DNA of 64,000 nt from assembly GCF_000516985.1 (NCBI RefSeq), contig NW_006917092.1, positions 2,062,619 through 2,126,618 on the forward strand, given 5' to 3'. Position 1 is the first letter of the stretch. Each line of letters begins with the position of its first letter. The position numbers and the translations under genes are program-made. Below the pieces are notes generated by a model that had not been told where the DNA came from, made no database searches, and saw only the letters and a program-made list of their open reading frames with translations. Source of the stretch: Pestalotiopsis fici W106-1 (taxonomy: Eukaryota; Ascomycota; Sordariomycetes; Amphisphaeriales; Sporocadaceae). Below, piece by piece: positions 26,221 through 38,972 of this stretch.

Positions 26221-29126
26221 TTCCTGCTGGCAGATGCGGTACGGTCTCGCGGTCAGCACAGCGACGTTATACACTTTCAAGAAAGTCATGTTCCTGTTCG
26301 CTCAAGGCATTGTAACACGGGCGTATAACAAGAATGCGTGTGCTTGTCATTGAAATAAAACCCGGTGTTTCAAACGCACGTTTTAGTGTCTGAAGCACCC
26401 CAATCCCTCTCGGTACGACCAAGATAATGATAGTAAAAATGCCAAAAAGTCTCCCAGACTGCCTCGCAAATAGATACCAAGAAAAGTCCGCTGGGGGGGC
26501 ACTTTATGAGTGGCGGGCTTTAGTGGAATGAAAAGTTACCGGATTTGGTAAGGGGACTTTGGCTGCTGTAGGGTTATGCGCCGACTATCGCAACTTCACA
26601 CCAAAGACCAAGCCATGTAAAGTATATCTAAGATTTTTACTCTGCCGTGTGTGTGTGTATGTGTGTGTGACTTTTCTCGCGGGAGAGATAGTAATCATGA
26701 AAATTGCAAGGCGTGCCACGACGGAACGTTCAACATTCATCGAGAAAGAAAGAAAATAAACTCGTTCTGCAAAGTACTTATGATGTATGAGGTTTGAAGG
26801 AACACATGTGCCGACCGTCTACCATGGCGCTCCCAGTTTCGAAGATGCCAATGCCATGCAACACTGGTTAAGATCGATTAATATTATTAGGTATTTATTC
26901 TATCGAACCAACCCACCCTCTCAACCGAACTCAACTTTATCCACACCGAGGCATCGTCCACTGGGGACCCCAATCTCGAAAGCCTCAATCATTGGTTACA
27001 CACATACATAAGCGATCAAGCTCCACTGCAGAGGTATCCGATACTTTTTTCTCCCCCAGAGAGAAAAAAGCATAGGGGACCCGCCATTTTGTTTCCCCCT
27101 TGCCAGTTTCTCGCAATCCCACGGGAATTCTGGTTGTTCAATCGTCTGCCAACCAGCACTCGCATTGTTATTTCATTACCAATATCCACTCGTGGCCCCA
27201 GAAGAAAAACCACCTTGCACGTCCGAGCTTTGCGGTGGAAGAAGTCGAAGAAAGTCGAGAAAACCCTACCCACCTATCGAGTAATAACCAACCTAGGCTC
27301 GCCAGGTTACGTTTCGGTGGTTTCTTCTATGCGTGACCTACCTTGATCTACCTAAGCCTAGGACCCCTTTTGGGACCCCTGCCTGCCGCGCTGGCGATTC
27401 GCTCGCTCACACCCATTATTATCATTATGTACATTGATACTGTCGCTGTTATTATTTCCCTCGATCTCAATCAGAATCACGACCTACTGTACCTACTATT
27501 CCCGTATGGGCCAGAGTCAAGTGTGAACCCCGGATGCTCATATTGCCGCCGTCGTTCTGCCCCACGTCTCGCCTGTTGTACATGCTGCTGTAGGAAGATA
27601 GGTGGTACTACCACGGTCTACTCTACTTACGTACATGCCCTTTCAGCCAGTGCCAGCAGCCACTCAACCACTCCCCAGGGCGCATCTGATCTGGGTCTTT
27701 GATCCATCGTGAGAGTACTTTGTACTATGCGCATACTAACCTGTATGCGCGGTGCATTATTACCCACCCTCATCAGTGTCCTCTAGCCAACCCCATTCCC
27801 TTGGTTGTGTTTCCAGACCCAAGTCCGTTTCTGAGAAGACGCAATGTAACTAGGTAGTCCTGCAGCAGACCAGACTGGACTGGACACAACAGACCAAGAT
27901 CAACACAAGTTTGACGAGCCTGTTCGTCTTTTACTCGCTAATACCCAAGAAGAGATATGCCTCATCTGTTCATATAATCTGTCTGGTGGCCCCTCGCCCA
28001 CACCCCCCCTTGCGCTGCTGGGTTGTTTCCCTTTTTTTCCCTCTCTTCCTCTCTCATCTTCTTGGCGTGAAGATCGTAAGGCTGCTGCTGCTACTATTAC
28101 TCGTCCTTCTTCTGGGCGTTTTTTTTCTTGTCATTCGAATCAGGACCAGCGCGGCACTTCCTCCATCCCACACGCAACCATCCATCCACCATTCGACGCT
28201 GCACCGAACATTCGAAGAAGGAGCCAAGAAAGGGGCTTACTGGGCGTGTCATCACTTTCTGCTCATAACATACCCTGTCCTACAATAACCTTGTGCGGAC
28301 TGATTTGCTTTCTTCTTCTCTCGTATACTACTACTACTTGTTGGAGGTGTTTGGCTCTGAATTGCAACTCCCTCGGCATACCGAACAAAAAAGAGACTTA
28401 CTTTTTTCCACCAAAAGGGTCAACTTGATGTTTGCCCTCCGTTTTGATTGATAAGTTGTCGTCACCTTGTCTTGTTTAGCCAGACCGATATTTATTTCCG
28501 CACTGGCCGAGACTATTCTCTTCGTCGCTGCTCTATCTACCTTAACGATCGGTACATACCTTACCCTAATACTCACTACCTGAGGTTTCTGCGGGCTGGT
28601 GCCAAACCCAAAGGCATAAAAAAAAAAATCGCCAACGCAGAAAAAAGACACCGGAAGGGCCGAATTCCTCGCATGAATTAACTGATCTATCGAACAAGAG
28701 GAGGGGGTTTTCATCCACCTGTTTATTCGCAAACGCACACTGGAACTCTTCTGTTTTTTTCTCGGATCGGTCACTCTGTCTATCCTGTCCCCCCCGCGTG
28801 CGCACACACTCGCACTCACAAACTCCCGCATCCCAGAAACCCAAACCAGGACAGGGTCAGCTGCTGGGGGATAGCGCCTACTGGGTTGCAGGTTTCGGCG
28901 CCAGAATTCCACCACCCACACACAACAGAGGCACGCTGACCAGCTCTCGGCACCGCCGCCGCATCATCCATTCCAGCACAGCAGGGCTTGTCTCTTGTCG
29001 TCTGATTCTGTTCGTTCTGCAGACATAGTAGAGCGAGCAGAAAAGGACCTTTTCCTTCTTCTACGCGACAAGGGCCTACCCAGATTGACTGGTACAGGTA
29101 CCCCTCGGGGACTTTAAACGGTAATA

Positions 29127-31759
29127 ATGGCCGCCCCTCAGACCCAGAGAGCACCCGCCGCAGCAGTGCAGCAGCGACCACTGCCCGCCAGTTCAGCTGT
29201 TGGTGCCGCCTCTTCTGCTCCAACAGGTACTGCTACTACCACCACTACATCATCGTCGATGCCCTTGTCCATACCCACGCCGCCTGCGTCTTCGCAGCCA
29301 CGGCCCATTTACGGCCACTCGCCTTTAGTAATACATACGTCGGATTCCTCGCCTTCTTCTCGGGACCCAGCGACAGAAACAGGTAACTATACTCCCTGGT
29401 CTTAGCCCGCGCCCACCTTGTTTTTTTTTCTCCTTGTCTTTGCCTATCTTATGATGGCGTGGATTGCCGCAGTAGTTGTAGTAGTTTATTAATACCGCGC
29501 ACAGCAGATTCACTTTCGCCTTCTCCTTCTCAATCTCAGTTCACCTACACCCCAACGCCCGCCTCTGGCTCTGGCTCGTCGCCTGCAAATTCTCGGGAAC
29601 AAAGCCAGACACAGTCCCTGTCCTCTTCACCTCGCCGCTATCCTACAGACCTCACCACTCCCATTCCCGAAGAATGCGACGAGACTGAGAGCGAGTGTCC
29701 TAATGAGCCAATCACGCCTGTAAGCGGCCGACAATCGCGCGAATTCCATGCAGCTGAGCCTCGCAATTATTACACCAGCTCTCTCGCCTCTTCTACTGAG
29801 GCTACCACTGCTGCACACCAAGTCGAAAACGACCTGTCAAAACCGCCCCTCCTAGTTCACACAGCAGCTACCCCTCCAAGGTCACCCGGAGGAGAGCGTG
29901 CACCACCTACTAATTCCCTCACGGCAGCTCAGGCCCAGGCTCAGGACCAATACCAACCCCAGGACCAAGCAACATCGCCGCAAAAAGACAAGCAGTCCTC
30001 GACCGCACGGCGGCCTTCCACTCGTGGTTCCACAACTAGTCCTCCCAGTATTATACTGCGACGCGGCTCGAGCTTCAGCGTCAAAATGGCCAGCTTCTTC
30101 CGTCGCACCAATTCCAACGTCACAGAGGCTGCGACTGTTGAGTTTAAGGACCCTAACTATAGCGCTTCTCAAGGCAACACCAACGGCCAAGCCTCGACCC
30201 CGATCAGAATAACCCCAAACACCAGTCAGCAACGCTTTTCGTGGCGGCGCTCGTCGGCCACAACTCGTTCTGGTACTCCCCCCTCACCGGGATCTCCTTT
30301 GGAAATGCCACCCACTTCTAAAGGAATTGGAGCACAAATGTCCCTACCTTCGGAAGGAGATTTTCTCAAGAACAACCAGAAGAAGAATCGCATCAGCACT
30401 GGTCTCTTCCACCGTCGACCTCAGGTCAACTTTGCAGGAAATGGATCAAAGCCCCTGCGGCGTGTCAAGAGTGTTGAGCGCAAGAAGAACCATACTGCGC
30501 ATCATGGAGAGGGAGACTTGGTTGGCCAGCCCTTTGTCATGGTCCCGGAGCTCGGCACGGGTATGAAGGCGCGCCGGTTGAGTTTGAGCTTGCCAGATGA
30601 TTTCACAGTCGATGTGGTTGAGCTTCAAAAGGAGTTTGAGCACCAGCACAAACTCTTTGGTCGTCATGGCAAGCATCTCGGCAAGGGTGCTACTTCAAAG
30701 GTCAGACTGATGGTACGGAAGGGTTCCCCGGGCGAACTCTATGCCGTCAAAGAGTTCCGCAACAAGAAGTCGGACGAGAAAACCGAGGACTACGAGAAAA
30801 AGATCAAGTCCGAGTACAGCATCGCCAAAAGTTTGCACCACCCGAACATTGTGGAAACCATCCGCCTCTGCACCGACCACGGCCGCTGGAATCACATCAT
30901 GGAGTACTGTTCGGAGGGCGATCTGTTCTCTCTTGTCTCCAAAAAGTACCTCCAAGATGACGATAGATTCGCAGACCGTCTGTGCCTCTTCAAACAGCTG
31001 CTTCAGGGCATCAACTACCTGCATTGCAACGGCATCGCGCACCGAGACATCAAGTTGGAGAACCTTCTTATTACCAAGGACAGCAAGCTCAAAATCACCG
31101 ACTTTGGCGTTTCAGAGGTCTTCTCCGGCATTCACCCTGGGCTGAGAGAAGCACGCGGCCAGTGCGGTCAGCAGATGAATGGACAAATCCGTCTTTGCAA
31201 ACCCGGCATTTGCGGCAGTGAGCCCTACATTGCCCCCGAGGTACTCAGTAAGGAAGCCGACTACGATCCACGTGCTCTCGATATTTGGAGTGCTGCCATT
31301 GTCATGATCTACCTCCAGTTTAGCGCAAACCTTTGGGAAAAGGCCAGCACCGATCCTCGTGTCAAGGGCAGCCAGAACTATGCTTTGCTCGTCCAAGGTT
31401 GGGAAAGATACAACAAGAAAAAGGCTGCAAACCCAGATCTATCCAATGATATCCTGCCTCGTTTCGTTCCAATCGACTTTTCCTGCCAACAGTCGAAGCC
31501 GTTGAAACGGATTTTGCTCAACATGCTTAATCCAGATCCAACAAAGCGCATTACCATTTCTGAAATCGTCAATAGCCGATGGATGAAGAATGTGGAATGT
31601 TGCCAGTTGGAGAGCTACGATGACCCAGTGAGGTTCATCGACGCGACCAAGAAGGATGCCACCAAGACGAGCGCCGGCAAGATCTACTGCCACAACCATC
31701 TGCCTCTGCAGTCCTCCGGAGGTGGCCTGCCGCCTATGCCTGGCAAGTCGGGCTACTAA
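29127..31759 (+). CDS. Serine/threonine kinase of the Hal4/Sat4-Hrk1 (NPR/HAL) family
   Basis: Fungal-specific kinase family that regulates plasma-membrane transporters and ion homeostasis in yeasts. Exons 29127-29382 and 29505-31759 give 836 aa; the 122 nt intron acceptor at 29504 is the one that keeps frame. Residues 1 to about 460 are Ser/Thr/Pro-rich and probably disordered, with basic patches such as KPLRRVKSVERKKN. The kinase domain is at about 470-780: Gly-rich loop GKGATSKVRL, VAIK lysine in YAVKEFRN, catalytic loop IAHRDIKLEN, DFG in ITDFGVSE, then a family-type insert before GSEPYIAPEVL. All key catalytic residues are present. It lies alone in a gene-poor region, with a CT-rich stretch upstream. 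Substrates in this organism are unknown. Confidence 0.88.
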
Positions 31760-34700
31760 GGCAGCCGATGCTCGGCATGCTTCTGCAGTACATATTATCA
31801 TACACGGCGAGAGATACACAAGCCTTATTCATTTCTCTAGATACCAAGTTCACGCTACGGTTTTTATAATGTTGGCGTTACTGGTAATGCACGCTGCACT
31901 GCGTGGCCAGGCGACATTCATGACAGCAGCGGAGGTTTGATAGCCGGGGCATCATAAAGCGATAGGAGGGGGTTGACACGCTGTACATAATAAATGACCC
32001 CTTTCCCGATGTTTTTTTTTCCTCCTCTTTTCTTTTTCTTTGTTCGGAACGCATTTGGCATGCGTGTATTGTGCTCGCGTGAATCGGTTCATGGCACACC
32101 AGCGGGAGCGAGACTTGCACGACTGGTAGATGAGATGGACGAAGCTGAGCGTGAGGTACTTTGTGGTTGATACCCCATCATAGTAATGACATGGTGGATA
32201 CTCAGGCCTGCAGACCAGGTCATGAGTCGATGTGCTGAGGAAGCTTGCGTTGTTTGATAGAGAAGCTAGCAAGTCATCAACACTCTTCGGCCACTAGTAA
32301 TACACAGATTTTCAGACATGCTGAACTATTTTCCAAGTTATGAAGGCCGTCCATATCTACCTAACTAATCATTAACAAGAAGTACTATGTGCAATTCTAT
32401 CTAGCATTGATGGGCATCACCGCACGACGTGACGTGTTACAAGCAACAGTCACACCCGGGCTATAATTGTCTAGTATAGGCGTAATTAAGTCAGGTAGGA
32501 CAAGTCTCTGGTTTCACCTTGTTGAATGGCACTTGTTCATTTTCAACCGGTATGCTTCTTGAGACAGTTGGGCTCTGGTTTGGGGCCCGGTATTATTTCT
32601 GTCAGTCACTGGCCGCCGGTGGAGAGATCTGCGCATACCGCTCGATGAGCATTCATCTCATGTGATGAGCGATAAGTCGAGATTCAGCTGCGGCATTTGC
32701 GGCGGCGGCGGCGGCGTGCTTTGCTACGTTATGCTGCACCACCACCATTCATTGAGGCCAGCTTTTTAAGGACCTCTTTCTAGTCTAATGCAGGTCAAGA
32801 TGTACTATGTAGAGGCGCCCTTGTTTTTCCCCCACCCCCCATTCAAAGACCAGTCATTGGAGGAAGTCTGAGAAAATGGTGCCATGTATCACGAGTAGAG
32901 AGGAAAGCAAAGGAAAACAAGCATTTGCCCAGCGCGCCAACTTGCGATAGGCGCGGCAAAACACCACCAAAGTGTTTGGCACAATCGTGAGGTGGGCGGC
33001 TCTCGGTTTGCTCTTCAATTGGGTTCTTGCTCCCTTGGGTCTTGAAACTGCAACTAAAACTATAGTGTTCTTTTTTTTAATCCCCCCCCCTCTGCCGTTC
33101 GCATTCATCGGTCAGGTCTTCGGGTTTAGTTCGTAACATTCCCTCCATGTACCCAAAGCCTGTCTACTACTACTGCCTGCATCTGTACCCAGTAGCTCGC
33201 ACACACATGTCAAAAAGCTTGGAGCCGGACAGGCACGTACTATGTAGGCAGGCAGGCAGGCAAAGCGATTCGTTCGCCTGGACATGCCGCAGAGGATGCT
33301 AGTTTCAATGCATGCAGTTGTTGTTGTTGTTTTCTTCAGTCTCAAGGTATTTTGGTCTCAGAGACTTTTCCCGTTGTAGTGAGAAAATCAAAACCAGAAA
33401 ATGGAGATGAAGAATCCAATCCAAGAGCCGAAAAATACTCACCGTCTTTTTTGAGGCGGTTGTTTCTTAACACACCTCAGCTCCTTGTCTGGCTACGAAT
33501 GATACCCTATTATGTAGCCGGGAACGCAACCCCCCAAAAATTAGAATGCTACAGTATGTCATGTAAGTCGGACCTTTTTTTTTTTTCTCTCCCCCTCTGT
33601 GGCCCGCTCACACTCACGCCCACGCTTACGCTCTTTTTCGTTCAGCCCCAGAAGAATGGAGAAAGTATACCAACCACCACCTGAGTCTGCGGTGAAAACT
33701 GAGGGAAGGACGGGAATTTGGGAAGAAAAAAAAATTAAACAAAGACAATCACAACACCGATTGCATGCTTATTGTTTCCAGCATTGCTGATTCTGATTCT
33801 GATCGAGAAACCAGGCTTGGCTCCGGGGTTCAGCGTATCTACTACCACTTCTGCCGCTGCTGCTGCTTTTACCATGTATAAAGTACGGGCGGTATATAAT
33901 CCCGTGGCATATGCATAATAGGTGATAGGGTCGAGTTTGAGCCATCAAAGTGTAGGTATTCTGCTGCCTTACCAGCAGTGCAAATCGCATCTTTTTTGAT
34001 TTTTTTTTTCACTTTTGTCATTTTTCATGCATCTCACTCGCTCTGGACCAAAAGCCATGCATCCATACAATGCAGATACAGCTTTGGTGCATTGAAATAC
34101 TTACACGCACAATACCGTCGCCACAAACCCCCCGACGAGAACCCCGGTTGGTCCGGGAGTGGCTTTTCGTCCTCTGGAGAGAAAGGGAAAAGCCAAGCCC
34201 GTTGATTCGTGCCCGCAGATCTGCGGCATTTGCATAAGTCGCGCGGCGCGGAGAGTCGCTCAACCGGGTGCCGCAAGTTGTGAAACACATCTAAAATGTT
34301 CATGTGCGTCTCTCCTCTTATGCGTGGGATTCCCCCCCTAGTGGCAAGGACGATTGTGATATACTCTGCGTGAGCCCGGGGTTGACTCTTTTCTTTCGTG
34401 TTTCGATCTGAAAGAGAGAATACTTTATGCTTTTCCGGGGTTGGGATGTTATGGCGGCGAGCGAGCCATGATCTCGATCACCCGTTCGGAAAGCTGTCTC
34501 ACTTCTCTTTGCCTCTCTGTATGCTTACCACCATTGACTTTATTCCCGGAAAAGAAGGGTTGGGCAAGACTCGAGGAAGAACATGGCGCCATCGCTATGG
34601 TGTGCAACTCATCTACTTATTTCGGGCAAGTCAGCGCAAAAGTTGGGGCTTTTGGGAGCCTGTTTACTTTGCTCACGTGCAGTGATGTTTTCATGATGAG

Positions 34701-36730
34701 TATTGTGCGAGAAATCAAAGAACCCTGCCCCCAAGTAAGCAAAGATAAATCCCGGTCATCTGGTCCCCCATGTCCCCGTTCCGACTTGAATGTCCGACGC
34801 TGCAGTGTACATATGCGTCGTTGAGCTTTGCTATAAATTTTCTTCTTTTTTTCTTTTTCTTCCCAGAAGCGGGTTTTATTGGTAGCAATGTCAAGCACCA
34901 GCTGTCAGTAAACGGTACACTGCAGAGCCTTGCCTCTTCTCTCCTGGGGTCGGTCTGAGGGGGAGGGGTGACCCATGGCGACCTGGCGGTGATACATTGG
35001 GCGGCTCGATCCGAGCATTGATAAAGGATTGGGCTTTCTTGGCGGAAATAGCAGGAAATAGTTATGTATTACCAAAAGCTGGGGGGGGAAGACAAGTCCA
35101 CTGATTCCAAAAGACTTTCTCTTTCATGTTTTATTCCTGAAATACACATGACTATTCCCACCAAGGTCAACGTTGATGATGAGATTGTCGAATATGCGGT
35201 GACGGCGATCGAGAAAGAACATGCACATGTTGAAAGACGTTGCTGGGATTGCTTGGAAACTGACGCCCAGCCCAGCCCAAAGCCCGCAGATCGTACTTGC
35301 GGCTCCCTGCAGACCACTCCCCAAGGCTTTCTTACTTCTTTCTTGGCTACATGGGGGGAAAAAAGGCAACCCGAGGATTGGTCACGCGACACCGGCGGCG
35401 GAACGGCGATTCGCCAAAAACCAACCAAAGGCAGCCCTGGGTTTTTTTTNTTTTTTTTTTTTGCCTGAGCTGGACCTGCGTCCATACCGGCTGTAAGCTG
35501 CAAAGGCAGGAGAGAGTGACGGGTCCCGCTCATTGCATTTCTGTTGCAGCCTCTCTCTCTCTTGGACATGGCTTCATGGCCTCTCGTTCTGGCATGTGTT
35601 CAAGTTGGCACTTGTGACTGGCTGCTTTCGCTTTTACCACTTTTGCGTCTCCTTCTGTATGGGCTCCTGCGATCTCGGAGCTGCTGTGCATCTGCATTCA
35701 TCTGTCTAGGTCACGACGCATTTTTGCGCACAGTTTATGGCTCCTGATCCAGGGAGCTGTATATACCTGGTAGATTTCAAAAGTAGTTGGTACTTGCTTA
35801 GTCTAGGGCGTTACAGAAACAGTTCTACTATCCAGCTGGAAAATAATGATCAAAGAATATAACAGTGTCTCGCGACAATGTCTCAGCATGTTGCGTCCTC
35901 GACAGTCCGAGCAGGCATATATATAGTGGTCCTGACAAGTGGTGCAATATCCCTACGCCATCACCAAATTTACCGAACAGGTTCTATATTCATTGAGCAC
36001 AAATGCATGATTTATAAAATTATGGATGCTGATAAAGTATGGAAATTGAGAAGAAATGAAACATTTAGTCCCTGGATGGGATTCCATTTCCTGACCGCGC
36101 AGTCACTTCTATAACTCTCCCTCCTTTGACATCTGGATAGACACCAAAAACATACAGATGCTCAGCGAATCTGGAAGCCTTTGAATGTACAGAGAACATT
36201 ATTGTTGTAAATAACGTGGGAATTGAAGAACCTATGTGAGACGGGAATTACTGTGTTAAATTCATTAAAAAGAGAAGGGGGATCTCGTTCTCTACGATAT
36301 TCTTCTCCAGAATGTCGTGTCTGTCCTGTGTTATACTACTATTGATAAGATGCAGAACACAAGGATGTTGAGAATGTTGCTCGACGTTGGCCAACCTCCT
36401 CATCCTCCTAATAAAGCCTCGTAGTATGTGTTGGATATTGAGTGCATCAACGTTATGCAACCCGTGATGATATATGACGACCGAGGTGATGGATGTATTC
36501 AACCACAATCTGAAATATCTAAACAATGTTCAGTCGTTCCGCACTAAAACCATGACGACGCTCTTTCCATGTCTCCTAGGCTCATTTTTTTTTCCCTCCC
36601 GGCGAGTCTACATGCTTGCGTAGCTACCTTGCATTCATGATTAAAGATACCATTGGGAAAATGACAAAGAGACCTCTGGCTGCGTCCGTAGAGTGCGGGT
36701 TCCTTCAAATATGGTTTGTGCTTCTCTGGA
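31760..36730. other. Five-kilobase gene-poor region
   Basis: After the kinase 3' UTR no supportable gene is seen. It contains GGC repeats near 32698-32716, (GGCA)4 at 33247-33262, several long T and C homopolymers and an unresolved base inside a T run at 35450. Frames such as 35064-35468 cross this homopolymer and are not accepted. Confidence 0.5.
33247..33262. repeat. (GGCA)4 tetranucleotide repeat
   Basis: Four perfect GGCA units lie in intergenic DNA. Confidence 0.9.
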
Positions 36731-37254
36731 CTACCACATCGCCGGGCCACAATTACCTAGGCTTCCCCAGAAATCCAGCACGAGCTTCAGCTCCCCAGAG
36801 GTCAGCACACCACAGTTAATAGTCACGGTATGGTGTATGATGGCCAGTTGGCCCCNNNNNNNNNNNNNNNNNNNNNNNNNNNNNNNNNNNNNNNNNNNNN
36901 NNNNNNNNNNNNNNNNNNNNNNNNNNNNNNNNNNNNNNNNNNNNNNNNNNNNNNNAAGGTCCACTATCCGCACCACGATGGCGCCTTTGCGAGCGATGTC
37001 TTGGACTGGGGGCAGCTCTTGCATTGCCTGGAGATCCGCGGCCGCCATTATCTGCACCAGATATTGCGCCGCGACAGAGACGTTGTAAATGCTGGGCCTG
37101 GGACCGGCAGTGGGTGTCTTATCATTGTCAAAGACGCTGCTGAAGGCGAAGGTGCCCTCAGGATTCACGACTTCCGCGGTTTCGATACTGCCGCATTTCC
37201 ATTTGTATTATTTGATACTACAACTACATCAAGTGCCACATTGGTAGGGGTCAT
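36731..37254 (-). pseudogene. Gapped, probably frameshifted gene of unknown function
   Basis: The minus strand reads VNPEGTFAFSSVFDNDKTPT, then YNVSVAAQYLVQ and a block ending ARKGAIVVRIVDL before the N gap. Beyond the gap, in the apparent same frame, it reads GQLAIIHHTVTINCGVL up to a TAG at 36731-36733. Upstream, from an ATG at 37254, a different frame reads MTPTNVALDVVVVSNN and SKPRKS before stopping at 37165-37167, where the second frame takes over. A 1-nt frameshift, in the genome or the assembly, would join the two parts. No family was recognised. It could also be an intact gene with an unseen exon. Confidence 0.4.
36856..36955. other. Assembly gap, 100 N
   Basis: Exactly 100 N, so the real length is unknown. 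It interrupts the candidate gene at 36731-37254. Confidence 0.98.
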
Positions 37255-37494
37255 ATATTCATATTAGGACGTACAGAAGATGAGAAAAGATTGAAAAGAG
37301 TAGTCTTGCGAGATATGAGTCGATGAGTATGGTGATCAATAACTAGTGCAGTAACTTCAAGATGGTGCATATCTCATAAATGAAGTAATGATTATCAGTG
37401 TGACAAATTATCTCAAAGCCGTTTCTTACGATTGTTTCAATTTGATATCTTGAAATTGCAATTACTCTTCATGAATATTATGCTAATCTATGCC

Positions 37495-38972
37495 TTACAG
37501 TCCCAAGATCTCCGAGATCTTATACACGCTCACCGTGACATTGTTCGTAGTGCTCGGGGGCAAGACACCCGCACCAGCGACGAGCAAGAAGTCGTCGTCC
37601 TCGGCCAGGACACGCAGGCTGCGGGTATAGGCGGCGGGCTGGTCAAAGTCGTCGTACAGCTCCCAGGCGTCGGGGTCGCCGAGCGCGCGGTTGATAAAGA
37701 GGGGCTGCCGACCCGAGCTCACCACGATGCTGCCGTTCTCGCCGCCCACCGACGACCACACGGCGTACGGGCTGCTGACGGGTATGTAGCCCGACGCGTT
37801 GACGTAGTGGTCGGCCGCGTCGGCGAATTGCCGTGGGTCGTCGGCGATGCGGTAGTAGATGGGGAACGAGTAGTCGGTCGTGATAGACGTGCCGCCGTAC
37901 TCGTAAACCTTTTGACGTGATCATGTCAGTCACTATACTTCAATACAAAAAATTTGGAAAGAAAAACCCGGATTGATTTTCATCGGCTCGTACTTACATA
38001 AAAGTATTGGCCGTTGGGAAGCTTTGTAACCACGGGCATACCAGGACGGTCCGTGTAAGTCGAGTGGGTGACGTCGTCAATGACATCGGACCAGTTGACC
38101 AGGTCGGTTGTCTCCTGGTGCACCAGCTTCTGGCCGTAGTTGGGGTCACGCTGATCCGAGTAGTAAACGATCAAGGTGTCTTCGTAGACGCTGAACGAGA
38201 CCCTCGGTTAGTATCATGTACGAAAGCGAGGAGGATATTGGGAATTCATTCTTACTAGATGAAGGGCTCCCAGACTGGAGTCTCGCCATTGTTGGGCAGT
38301 GCAACACCTCCGTGTGCAATATGCGATACGAATTCCCACTACGGAGTCAACGCATTAGTTTTTTATTGATTCCGTGCTTCAACAGATGTGGCGAAGCCAC
38401 AATGTATATGTAGCGGCCACGGATCACAACACAAAATCATGTGGTGTGGAGGACAGTACTTCTGCTGGTCGAGCAAAAAGTTCTAGTAACTTATAACTTA
38501 CAGTGAGACCTTGATCCCTTGAGGCGTAAAGCTCAATATTCGTCTCGCTCAGATTTGTAGGAATGGCACTTCCGGACAGCAGCACGGTACCAGCTGGGTA
38601 GTCGCCAAACGCCTGTGGCAACTCATAGAGGAACGGCTGATATCGCAGACCAAAACCATAGACTTGGTCCTGGACGCGAGAGATCTCGGTCCAGCTCTGC
38701 CCATAGTCCAAGGACTCGTAAATGGGAAACCAGACCGGAGGGGGCTCGGGCGAGTAGTTTTCCCACGTGGCCAGGAGCTTGCCGTCTGAGAGCTCGACGG
38801 TTCGCGCATAGAGCGTCCGGGGATCCGTGTAGTTGTCGGGCGGCTGGAAGAGCAGCGTCCGGTCCACCGTGGTCGGCTCGCCATCGACGACGGCTCTCGT
38901 GTCAATCGCCACCGCGGCAGCGTCGACGAGGCGGCTTACTGCCGCGAGGGCAAGAGCAGCTGTGAGCAACAT
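37495..38972 (-). CDS. Secreted BNR/Asp-box glycoside hydrolase, GH93-like exo-arabinanase
   Basis: Probable extracellular beta-propeller enzyme; GH93 members release arabinobiose from alpha-1,5-arabinan, a pectin side chain. Exons 38972-38502, 38338-38256, 38190-37998 and 37908-37495 give 386 aa in a continuous frame. A signal peptide is visible (MLLTAALALAAVSRLVDAAA). Asp-box motifs S-x-D-x-G-x-x-W occur as SLDYGQSW and as SRDQGLTW, the latter completed exactly across intron 1, which supports the splice. Other family-like blocks are GLRYQPFLYELP, NNGETPVWEPF, YYSDQRDP and TYTDRPGMPVVTKLPNGQYF. Several N-glycosylation sequons are present. Substrate is inferred from family resemblance; a related Asp-box hydrolase of other specificity is possible. 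It is divergently placed from a secreted alpha/beta hydrolase. Confidence 0.8.

Larger units (their letters stand above)
19159..29126. other. Ten-kilobase gene-poor region with assembly gap
   Basis: Apart from the PMT1 3' end and the promoter/leader of the kinase gene at 29127, I see no gene I can support. Open frames are short, lack family motifs and often overlap low complexity. The region holds a 100-N gap, a C19/A11 homopolymer junction, a triplicated 9-bp repeat, CCAGC/GACT-rich simple sequence near 24640-24720 and many TACCTA-like motifs. The last 1.3 kb is pyrimidine-rich and may be a long leader of the kinase gene. Small lineage-specific genes or non-coding RNAs cannot be excluded. 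Confidence 0.5.

Noticed and set aside
35064..35569. Open frames over the ambiguous base at 35450
   Set aside because: They depend on an uncertain T homopolymer and show no domain.
37432..37920. Plus-strand frame of 162 codons opposite the GH93-like gene
   Set aside because: It lies antisense to well-supported exons with Asp-box motifs; it is a shadow of a GC-rich coding strand.
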